Positions 42,777 through 52,100 of a stretch of DNA of 64,000 nucleotides are shown in pieces (the stretch's first letter is position 1; each line of letters begins with the position of its first letter). The position numbers and the translations under genes were made by a program. Location of the stretch: assembly GCA_964423925.1 (NCBI GenBank), contig CAYRGQ010000002.1:124001-188000 (forward strand). The letters are read 5' to 3'. This DNA comes from CAYRGQ01 sp964423925. GTDB taxonomy: Bacteria > Bacteroidota > Bacteroidia > Sphingobacteriales > Sphingobacteriaceae. The notes under the pieces are model-generated. The model searched no databases. It was given only the letters and a program-made list of their open reading frames with translations, and was not told the DNA's origin.

Positions 42777-43200
42777 CGTTCTCTCAGACGCCTTCAACTT
42801 AAACAAAAACACGAAGTCGCACGTCCATACTTCTCGGGTGCACCAACCTTGACGATACTATTTATACGTACTGAACAGAAACGCGGCCCGACCGTCACGC
42901 CAAGACCGGACGTTGAGAGCATCGTCTTTCCAAGCGTCCCATCCACCGAATCCCAGCCCCACAGGCTACATGCCTGAAATGTGACACAGTTCCCCGCCAG
43001 TCGCAATTGAGACTTGCCAAACTGGTGGGGTACGCCAAAGCAAGCTGAGTCAAACTACAAATGAAAGAAAACTGCATTAGGCCGGATCGAGCAGTCGTGC
43101 TCTGTATTTATACGCACTTAAGGTTTTCAACATCACACGATCGCCATGGATTTTTTAAAAAACTTTTTACTAATTTAGCATCGTACCAAGCTGAACCACA
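42777..43200. other. 424-bp gap without recognisable gene
   Basis: Between pnuC and the cytochrome pseudogene. Short frames of 60-70 codons on the minus strand lack codon-usage or composition support. No hairpin with T-run and no tRNA-like fold was seen. It could be decayed sequence, in keeping with the pseudogene beside it. Confidence 0.5.
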
Positions 43201-44181
43201 ATGAAAAGAGCATTTAAAGGCGTCGCCTATGGCGTAACTATTGTTATCGCTATCCTTGTTATCTTAGGTGCCTACCTATTCACCGCCTATCCGAAAGTTG
43301 CCCCCCTCCGGACTTGAAAGTGACGATCAATGAAGAGACTGTAGAGCGGGGGAAATACCTGCGTATCATGTCATGATGTGTGCCAACTGCCACTCAAATC
43401 GTGATTTCGGCAAATTTTCAGGCCGCCGCGTCCGGGAACTGAGTTAGTCGGGGGAGATGTCTTCGATCATTCGCTAGGATTTCCGGGCCAGTTTGTTTCG
43501 ACCAACATCACCCCTTTTGGTATTGGCGAGTGGAGTGACGGAGAGCTGTTTCGACTAATCACTGAAGGTGTTACCCGCGACGGACAGGCAATCTTCCCGG
43601 TGATGCCGTATCACCTGTTTGGCAAAATAGCCCGTGAAGATGTAGAAGCCGTCATTGCGTATCTACGCACACTTGAGCCCGTCGAAACCAACCACCCCAA
43701 GTCAAAAGCCGACTTCCCGTTTAATTTCATCCTGCGAACCATGCCGAAGAAAGCCTCATTCGTGCAAAAGCCCGACACTTCGGACCGTATCGCTTATGGA
43801 GAATATGTATTTACGGCGGCGGCATGCGTAGACTGCCACACGAATTTTGAGAATGGCAAGCCGATAGGACCGCTGGCTGGCGGTGGCCGCGAATTTCAAT
43901 TTCCGGACGGTAGCATCGTGCGCTCGGCGAACCTAACGCCCCACGAAACCGGTATCCGACATTACGATCGTGACGCCTTTATCAGCCTGTTTAAGCGTTA
44001 TGCTGACTCCACGTATGTGCTGCCGGACGTAAAACCCGGGGAGTTTCAGACATTAATGCCGTGATATATGTACGCTGGAATGACCGAAACAGACTTGGGT
44101 GCGATCTATGACTATCTTCAAACGCTCGATCCAAACGACTTGGTCGTGGAGAAATTTACTTCAGCAAGCGCTAATCCGTAA
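43201..44181 (+). pseudogene. Diheme cytochrome c family protein, inactivated
   Basis: A membrane-anchored start (MKRAFKGVAYGVTIVIAIL...) continues in other frames through a first heme site CANCH (43379-43393), SGPPRPGTELVGG-like sequence, a second heme site CVDCH (about 43825-43839) and a C-terminal YAGMTETDLGAIYDYLQTL to TAA 44179-44181. Three single-base losses break the frame: near 43310 (C run), near 43360 and near 43422. A fourth lesion, TGA at 44062-44064, replaces what is probably Trp in MPW. Once restored, about 325 residues result. The only long intact piece is 43600-44064. Four lesions of two kinds argue for real decay rather than sequencing error. Confidence 0.85.
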
Positions 44182-44305
44182 ACGAAAACAGCAGGGCTTG
44201 GCATCAATGCAACAGGCCGAGCGAGCAACCTTCGAATTCACGAAAAATCATTAAATTCGCCCTCAATGAACAGGACCGCCAGGTGGTTGCGCGTAAGATA
44301 TTGAG

Positions 44306-47300
44306 ATGCAGCTAACAAAGCTAGAAATTAAGGGTTTTAAGAGTTTTGGAGACAAGATAACGATTAACTTCAATGACGGGGTTACGGCCATCGTGGGCCC
44401 CAACGGTTGCGGCAAGTCGAACGTCGTGGATGCCATTCGGTGGGTGCTGGGTGAGCAAAGTACGCGCATGCTTCGTTCGGATAAAATGGAGAACATCATT
44501 TTCAATGGCACCAAGACGCGCAAGCCTGCCAACCTAGCCGAAGTATCATTGTCGTTTGACAATACGCGGAACATTCTTCCCACGGCATTCTCGGAGGTGA
44601 CCATCACACGGAAGCTGTATCGAAACGGGGATAGTGAATACCGGCTAAACGACGTAAAGTGTCGGCTCAAGGATATTACCGACCTTTTCCTCGATACGGG
44701 GATTGGCTCGGACTCATACTCAATCATCGAATTGAAGATGATTGACGAGATCATCAACAACAAAGACCATTCTCGCCGAACCCTTTTTGAAGAGGCCTCG
44801 GGCATTGCTAAATATAAAGTCCGCAAAAAACAAACAATCAATAAGTTAAAAGATACCGAAGCGGATTTAGATCGTGTTGAAGACTTACTGGTCGAGATCG
44901 AAAAGAACTTAAAAACGCTTGAAAATCAGGCCAAGAAAACCGAACGTTACTACCGCATCAAGGACCAATACAAAGCCAACAGCCTCGCCTTGGCTACTTT
45001 TCGCCTAGCGCACTTCAGCGAGGCCTTGGCCGCCCTGGAAAAGCAAGAAGAGGACCAGCAATCCGCGCACGCCACGATTGCCGCCGAAATCGGTAAGCGG
45101 GAAGCCCTCCTCCAGCAACTAAAAAAAGACAGCTTGGCTAAGGAGAAAAACCTGGCCATGCAGCAAAAGCACACCAACGAGCACGTAGCCAAAATACGCG
45201 CCTACGAAAGTGACAAAAAGGTACGTAACGAACAACTCCGCAACTTGCAAGATAAGGAAAGCCGCCTGGCCAACGAGCTCACCCACGACAAGCAACAACT
45301 CAATCACGTATTATACAACCTCAAGCGGCTCAACGAAGAACTGTTTGAAGAGCAAGCCAAACTCGACGCCATCACCACGGAGCTGGCCGCAAAAAAAGAA
45401 GAAGTCGATGCCTTGCGCGGGCAACAACATAGCGCTAAACACAAACTCGACCACTTTGAACGCGAAACCAACGAACTGCAGAACAAGGTGTATAAGCTTG
45501 AAAAGGAAACCGCCGTCTTGTATATCCAGCGCGACGCACTCGAGCAGGAAGCGGTTCGCAACGTGGCCGACACCGAATCCAAGGAATCCGAACTCAACCA
45601 GTTTAACGTAGTGGTGGCCGACTTGGAGGCCCGAACAAAACAACAACAGTCCGTCTACGACGAAACCGTGGCCGCCGAGGAAGCGTTGCAGCAGCAGCTT
45701 GTGGCGCTGGATGAAACGATCGCACAAATCAAGGACGACTTAAACAAAACAAGTCGCGTACTGGACGCGCGGCAAAACGAATATAACCTAACCAAATCCC
45801 TCGTCGACAACCTGGAGGGATTCCCGGAATCCATCCGCTTCCTCCGCAAAAATGCCGGCTGGAAAAAGCAATACCCCTTGTTTTCAGACGTGCTTTTCTG
45901 TAAAGAAGATTACCGAATCGCTATCGAAAATTACTTGGAGCCGGTTATGAACCATTACGTCGTCGACACACAGGCAGAGGCGATTCAAGCCATCCGCTTA
46001 TTGAGCGACTCATCGCGTGGCCGCGCCCAATTTTTCGTGCTCGAAGCCCTCCCCTCCGCTACCGACCTCCCTGACAATGCCAAGCCCATGAGGCTAATAC
46101 CGGCCATGGATATCCTCTCCGTCGACGAGAAGTACCAAACCCTCTGCCAAATCCTGTTACGGGACGTCTATCTGTTGGACGGCGACGAGGAACAGGGCAT
46201 GGCATCAACCCTGCCCCACGACGGTATGGTCGTACTGCATAAGAGCGGCAAGTTTGCCAAGCACTGCTTAGGCATGGGCGGCGGATCGATAGGTCTTTTC
46301 GAGGGAAAGCGAATCGGCCGGGCGAAGAACCTGGAAAACCTTGCCAAGGAGATCAAAACGGCCACGGCACAAATTGCTACCCTGCAAGAAAAATTGGCCG
46401 AAAACATGCTTCAATCCTCTACGTGGAAAGCCAATTCGAAAAAAAGCCACATCGAGGAACTTCGCTTCCAGTTGGGACGCTTGCACAACGAGCTGGTATC
46501 AGTCAAAACGAAACAAGAGCAATACCAATCTTTTATCACAAACAGCCAAAACCGAAAACAGGACATCGAGGAAAGGATTCGGTCTATCAACGCTGAGCTA
46601 AGCGTGGCAGAACCACAGCTAGCGGCATTAAAAAACGATCAGCAAGCGCGCGAAGACGAATTGGAAGCATTGCGCGCTGCCTATGCCGAGCTTTCCGAAT
46701 GGCTAACGGAAAAATCAACAGCCTACAACCAGGACAATATCCGATTCCACCAGCAGCAGAACAAAGTTTCTGGTGTTCAAAAGGATCTCGAATACCGCCA
46801 TAGTCAGCAGGATGCACTGGAGCAACGCATCGCACGCAATAGCACGGAATACGAGCAAACGCAGGCCGCCATCAAGGATACGCTGCAACACGTCGACGAT
46901 TCAGACGAAGACCTCTTGGCCATGTATACCCAAAAAGAGGCTTACGAGAACGGCTTAAAAGAGCTGGAGGAAGACTACTACGCGAGCCGGGGAGCAATAA
47001 ACGACGCCGAAGAAGCGATCGCCGAACTGCGAAGGCGCAAGGACAACTCGGATGTCATCCACAATGAACTGAAGGAAAAGAAAACGGCGCTCAGGCTCGA
47101 CCTCAGCGCGCTCAAGGAACGCCTCTCCGTCGAATTTTCCATCGATATCAACGACCTGCTTACCGACGAGACCACGCTACCGGAAGAAGACGAAGACACG
47201 CTCCGCCAGCGTACGGAAAAGCTTCGCGGCCAGCTCGACGATTTCGGAGCAATCAATCCCATGGCCATGGAGGCTTATCAAGAAATGAACGAGCGCTACA

Positions 47301-47848
47301 CCTTCATTACCAAAGAAAAACAAGATTTACTTGAAGCAAAAGATTCTCTCCTAAAGACAATTAAAGAAATAGACGACACGGCGCAGGAGAAATTCATGAC
47401 GGCGTTCACCGGCGTTCGAGAGAATTTCATCCATGTCTTCCGTTCTCTATTCAATGAGGAGGACAATTGCGATTTGGTACTCACCGACCCGTCGAATCCC
47501 CTCGAATCGGATATCGAAATTATCGCGCGTCCAAAAGGCAAACGTCCGCTCTCGATCAACCAGCTCTCTGGCGGCGAAAAGACACTGACCGCCACGGCCC
47601 TCCTTTTCTCGCTGTACCTGCTCAAGCCCGCGCCGTTTTGTATATTTGATGAAGTGGACGCTCCGCTCGACGATACCAACATCGATAAGTTCAACAACAT
47701 CATTCGAAAATTTTCAAACCAATCGCAATTCATCCTCGTGTCGCACAATAAACGCACGATCGCCAGCACGGATATTATCTATGGGGTTACCATGGTGGAA
47801 CAAGGCGTGTCGCGCGTCGTAGCCGTGGATATGCGGGAAGTCGCTTAA
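44306..47848 (+). CDS. smc: Chromosome segregation protein SMC
   Basis: A 1180-residue ATPase that compacts and organises the chromosome with ScpA/ScpB. The N-terminal head has Walker A GPNGCGKSNVVDAIRWVLGE (about 32-51). Two coiled-coil arms (about 165-500 and 670-1000) flank a hinge (about 505-665; YPLFSDVLFC to GGGSIGLFEGKRIGRAKNLE). The C-terminal head has signature LSGGEKTLTATALL and Walker B FCIFDEVDAPLDD. Length is standard. A weak -33/-7-like TTCG-N17-TAAATTCG lies at 44231-44259. It is followed after 12 bp by the MBL-fold gene. Confidence 0.97.
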   Translation: MQLTKLEIKGFKSFGDKITINFNDGVTAIVGPNGCGKSNVVDAIRWVLGEQSTRMLRSDKMENIIFNGTKTRKPANLAEVSLSFDNTRNILPTAFSEVTITRKLYRNGDSEYRLNDVKCRLKDITDLFLDTGIGSDSYSIIELKMIDEIINNKDHSRRTLFEEASGIAKYKVRKKQTINKLKDTEADLDRVEDLLVEIEKNLKTLENQAKKTERYYRIKDQYKANSLALATFRLAHFSEALAALEKQEEDQQSAHATIAAEIGKREALLQQLKKDSLAKEKNLAMQQKHTNEHVAKIRAYESDKKVRNEQLRNLQDKESRLANELTHDKQQLNHVLYNLKRLNEELFEEQAKLDAITTELAAKKEEVDALRGQQHSAKHKLDHFERETNELQNKVYKLEKETAVLYIQRDALEQEAVRNVADTESKESELNQFNVVVADLEARTKQQQSVYDETVAAEEALQQQLVALDETIAQIKDDLNKTSRVLDARQNEYNLTKSLVDNLEGFPESIRFLRKNAGWKKQYPLFSDVLFCKEDYRIAIENYLEPVMNHYVVDTQAEAIQAIRLLSDSSRGRAQFFVLEALPSATDLPDNAKPMRLIPAMDILSVDEKYQTLCQILLRDVYLLDGDEEQGMASTLPHDGMVVLHKSGKFAKHCLGMGGGSIGLFEGKRIGRAKNLENLAKEIKTATAQIATLQEKLAENMLQSSTWKANSKKSHIEELRFQLGRLHNELVSVKTKQEQYQSFITNSQNRKQDIEERIRSINAELSVAEPQLAALKNDQQAREDELEALRAAYAELSEWLTEKSTAYNQDNIRFHQQQNKVSGVQKDLEYRHSQQDALEQRIARNSTEYEQTQAAIKDTLQHVDDSDEDLLAMYTQKEAYENGLKELEEDYYASRGAINDAEEAIAELRRRKDNSDVIHNELKEKKTALRLDLSALKERLSVEFSIDINDLLTDETTLPEEDEDTLRQRTEKLRGQLDDFGAINPMAMEAYQEMNERYTFITKEKQDLLEAKDSLLKTIKEIDDTAQEKFMTAFTGVRENFIHVFRSLFNEEDNCDLVLTDPSNPLESDIEIIARPKGKRPLSINQLSGGEKTLTATALLFSLYLLKPAPFCIFDEVDAPLDDTNIDKFNNIIRKFSNQSQFILVSHNKRTIASTDIIYGVTMVEQGVSRVVAVDMREVA

Positions 47849-47860
47849 TACCGTCGCCTA

Positions 47861-48982
47861 ATGCTAAAAACCCTCCGCTATATGCTAATTTTCCTGATAT
47901 CTGCAGCTGTATTGATCTATATCGGCACCTGGTGGTTTACGCGGCAGCCTCAATTTGGCAAACTGCCCAGCGGGGAACGCCTGGCACGCATAGAGCGGTC
48001 TCCCAATTACCGTGATGGCGCTTTTCATAACCAAGTGCCTACGCCCAATTTCAGCAACGGAGGAAATTTTTTTAGCGTGTTCTACGAATTCATCTTCAAT
48101 GCCGACAAGCGGAATATTCCGACCGATTCCATTCCGCATGTTAAAACGGATCTGCGCGCCCTGTCTCCCAGTGAGGACGTCCTCGTTTGGTTCGGACACT
48201 CTTCCTATTTCATCCAACTTAACGGTAAGCGGATTCTCGTGGACCCGGTATTTAGCCGAAACGCTTCCCCTGTATCGTTCACCACGAAGAGCTTCCCTGG
48301 GTCGCAGGCTTACGGCATAGATGACATTCCGGGCATTGACTTCCTCATCATAACGCACGACCATTGGGACCACCTTGACTTCCGCACGGCAAAGGCGTTA
48401 ATGCCAAAGGTATCGGCTGTGTACTGTCCTTTGGGCGTGAGTGCTCACCTCGAGCATTGGGGCTATTCCGCCCATGACGTGCACGAAAGCGACTGGGGAG
48501 AAACGACGGCATTGCCGGGTGGGCTAATCCTGCACACCACGCCCGCGCGGCATTTTTCGGGTCGCGGGCTGAAACGCAACACCTCACTCTGGGCGTCTTA
48601 TGTGTTGCAATCGCCTTCGCGCAAGATTTACATCGGCGGAGACAGCGGTATGGGACCACATTTTGCTGAAATCGGCGCGCAGCACGGCCCTTTCGATCTT
48701 GCCATTCTCGAAAATGGCCAATACAATGCCTATTGGGAGAATATCCACACCCTTCCCGAGCAAGTGCTGGAAGCGGCTCAGCAGCTTCAAGCCCGTGAAA
48801 TCCTGCCCGTACACGCTGCCAAGTTCCCCCTATCCAACCATGCTTGGGATGCCCCCTTCGTGCGGCTTACGGAAGCGAATAAGACGCTTGGGCTCCGCTT
48901 ACTAACGCCGCGCATTGGCGAAATCGTCCACCTGGGAGACAGTACCCAGCAGTTTAGCGAGTGGTGGCGCGGACTGAACTAA
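47861..48982 (+). CDS. MBL-fold metal-dependent hydrolase (NAPE-PLD/UlaG-like), membrane-anchored
   Basis: The 373-residue protein has an N-terminal hydrophobic anchor (residues about 5-25), then a metallo-beta-lactamase fold: VWFGHSSYFIQLNGKRILVDPVF, the metal motif THDHWDHLD, HTTPARHFSGRG, IYIGGDSGMGPHF and PVHAAKFPLSNHAW. The layout is that of NAPE-PLD-like or UlaG-like hydrolases that cleave phosphodiester or lactone bonds. The substrate is unknown; the anchor suggests a membrane lipid or an envelope compound. It starts 12 bp after smc and is probably read from the same transcript. Confidence 0.9.
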   Translation: MLKTLRYMLIFLISAAVLIYIGTWWFTRQPQFGKLPSGERLARIERSPNYRDGAFHNQVPTPNFSNGGNFFSVFYEFIFNADKRNIPTDSIPHVKTDLRALSPSEDVLVWFGHSSYFIQLNGKRILVDPVFSRNASPVSFTTKSFPGSQAYGIDDIPGIDFLIITHDHWDHLDFRTAKALMPKVSAVYCPLGVSAHLEHWGYSAHDVHESDWGETTALPGGLILHTTPARHFSGRGLKRNTSLWASYVLQSPSRKIYIGGDSGMGPHFAEIGAQHGPFDLAILENGQYNAYWENIHTLPEQVLEAAQQLQAREILPVHAAKFPLSNHAWDAPFVRLTEANKTLGLRLLTPRIGEIVHLGDSTQQFSEWWRGLN

Positions 48983-49135
48983 ACCCATGTAGCCGCTGAG
49001 CCGGATCCCGCCAAGTAAACGCCCAATTGCTCTTATGACATCCCTACAAAATGCAATTTTGTCGTTCTTGAGAGAGGGTTGACATTAAGAAAACCAAAAT
49101 TCGCTATTTTAGCACGAATTAATCGTTGCGAACCA

Positions 49136-52100
49136 ATGAGGAAGACCGTCCCACCAGCCATGTACCCCCGTTTTCGAAAAGCGCTTGCCATCATCGTATT
49201 GCTTGCCGTGTCCTTTGCTTGTTGGCAGTGTAGTCCGTCCAAGGAGACAAACGCCGGCAACCCGGCTTTTGCCGCATACGTCGAAGGCTATACCTCGGGT
49301 ATCCTCTCGAAGGAAGGCAACATCGTCATTCGGCTGGCTGCTCAAGTCAGTTCGCTCCAGGAAATCGGCGCCACGGATACGCGGAGCCTGTTCTCGTTAA
49401 GCCCATCCGTAAAAGGAACGACCTACTGGACCGATGCCCGCACGGTAATTTTCGATCCCGAGGAGCCTCTTAAACCTGGACAGGAATATCACGTACGTTT
49501 TGCGTTGGGCGAACTGGTTGAAGTACCTAAGAAACTTAATGAGTTTTCGTTCGGCTTCAAAGTCACGGAGCCCGCATTCGACCTCAGCTTCGACGGATTA
49601 AAATCCCAAACGAACAGCGCGACGGATTACATGCGTTTCGTCGGCCATATCGCACTGGCTGACAGGGAGGATACCGATCAAGTGGAAAAAATCCTTCGCG
49701 CCGACCTAGCAGGCCAATCCCTTCCTATCACGTGGCAACACAACCCCGACGCACGAACCGCCACATTCTCCATCGACTCAATCGCCCGTGGCGAACAAGC
49801 GGCCGCGCTTCGCCTGTCATGGGATGGCAATCCGATAGCTTCAAAGGCAAAAGACAGCAAGACGTGGGATATCCCCGCATTGGGAGATTTCCGCGTGATG
49901 GACGTCCGCGCCGTACACGAGCCTGAGCAACACGTCGTCGTCCAGTTTTCTGACCCGATACTGGTGGCCCAAGACCTCAACGGGTTAATTAACGTGAGCG
50001 AAATCGAAGACCTGCAGTACACGATCGAAGGCAGCGAAGTGAAATTATATACGTCCGAACGCCTGGAGGGCGACTACGCGGTGTCGATCAATGCGGGCGT
50101 CGAGAATATCAACGCAAAAAAACTGGGTATCAACGCCGCTGCCAATATTATCTTTGAGAATCGGCTCCCGTCGGTCAGCATTCCCGGACAAGGCACCATC
50201 CTACCCGGATCGGGCAAGCTCACTTTACCGTTTGAAGCCGTCAACCTACGGGCGGTGGATGTTGTCATCATCAAAATCTACGAAAACAACATCCCGCAAT
50301 ACTTCCAAACCGACTATGACAGTAGCTGGGAACTTCGACGCGTCGGCAAGCCGGTGGTGCAGACCACCATTTCGCTCGACGAAGACAAAGGCTTGAACCT
50401 GCGCCGCAAAAACCGCTTTTCGTTGGATGTAGATCGCCTGCTCAAAACCGAACCAGGCGCCATTTATCGTGTCCGCATTGGTTTCCGACAGGAATATTCC
50501 ATCTATGCGTGCCCCGATGCCGTCACCCAGGCTGAAGAAGATGACGACTATGGCCACGATTACTATGGTGATTATGGTGACCGAAGTCTCGACGAGGATG
50601 ACGAATTTTGGTCGCGTTACAACAACCACTATCCCCACAGTTATCGTTGGGATCAACGCGACAATCCCTGCCACGCTTCGTACTACACCGCAGACCGGTG
50701 GGCTACGCGCGATTTGCTAGCATCCAACATTGGATTAATCGTGAAGGGAGGCAACGACAACAGCATGTCCGTCGTGGCGACCGATATACTCACAGCAGAG
50801 CCCATTTCTGGCGTTGCGCTGAAAGTACTGGACTATCAACAACAGATCATTGAAACCGCCACGACAGGCAATGACGGGATGGCACAGTTCGAAGTAAGTC
50901 GCAAGCCCTTTATGCTGGTGGCCACCCGGGGGGACGAACGCGGTTACCTAAAACTGGACGACGGATCCTCCCTCCCACTTAGCCGTTTCGACGTGGGCGG
51001 ACAAGTAGTGCAGAAAGGCATCAAAGGCTTTATCTACGGCGAACGCGGGGTGTGGCGCCCAGGCGACTCGGTCTTCGTGAGCTTTATCATGGAAAACCAA
51101 TCGGCCCACCTTCCCGACAATCACCCGGTCACATTCGAACTGTTTAACCCAAACGGCCAATTGAGCAGGCGCTTAGTAGAGTCCAAACACGTGAATGGCT
51201 TTTACACATTCAAAACGGCAACGGAACGCACCGCGCCGACGGGCAACTGGCTAGCGCGTATCCGCGTGGGTGGCGCCACCTTCGAGCGCGTCATTAAGGT
51301 GGAAACCGTGATGCCTAACCGATTGAAAATCGACTTGGATTTCGGTGGAAAGAAGGTATTAGTGGCAAACGGTGATGCCGAGGTGGACGTTTCCGCCCAC
51401 TGGCTTTTCGGCACGCCCGCGCAGAACTTCAAAACGGTGATCACCGCCAATGCCGCGCGCATGGCCACCAGCTTTGCGGATTATCGTGGCTACTCGTTCG
51501 ATGACCCTACTCGGGGTTATTATCCCGAAGAGCTCATCGTGTTCGACGGCACTCTAGACGATCATGGCCAGGCGCGCTTCTCACTTGACGGTATCGCGCC
51601 AAACCAAGCGCCGGGCATGCTTCGTGTCAACATGACGACGCGCGTGTTCGAGCCGGGTGGCAATTTCAGCATAGACCAATACGCTATTCCCTTTAGTCCC
51701 TACGATGCATACGTAGGTCTACGCGTACCCGAAGGCAATCGCTTGTCGGGCATGCTGCCCACGGACCAAGATCATACCGTGTCGCTTGCGGCAGTGGATC
51801 CGGAAGGGAAAAAGCTTAGCGGCATGAGACGCGTCCAAGTTGAATTTTACAAAATACGCTGGCAGTGGTGGTGGAATCAGGAAGGAGACTTCCTTGGCAA
51901 TTTCACCCAAGACAAATACAACCAATTACTCAAGAAGGAAACCCTAACCCTCAACAACGGGGAAGGGAAATGGGATATCCGCGTCAACTATCCCGATTGG
52001 GGGCGCTACCTGATTCGCGTTGTCGACCTTGAAAGCGGCCACGCAGCGGGCAAAACACTTTACGTCGACTGGCCAAACTGGGCCAGCCGTGAGCAACAGA

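Noticed and set aside
42794..43077. Minus-strand frames of 60-70 codons in the gap after pnuC
   Set aside because: They overlap each other, lack ribosome-binding or promoter signals and have no recognisable sequence features.
44062..44064. Possible recoding of TGA in the cytochrome c gene
   Set aside because: Three frameshifts upstream already inactivate the gene and no selenocysteine element or alternative code is indicated.
50520..50715. Acidic Tyr/His-rich insertion in the macroglobulin as a novel domain
   Set aside because: As I recall, Bacteroidota homologues carry a similar variable segment before the NPCxxxYY region, so it is a lineage feature rather than a new domain.
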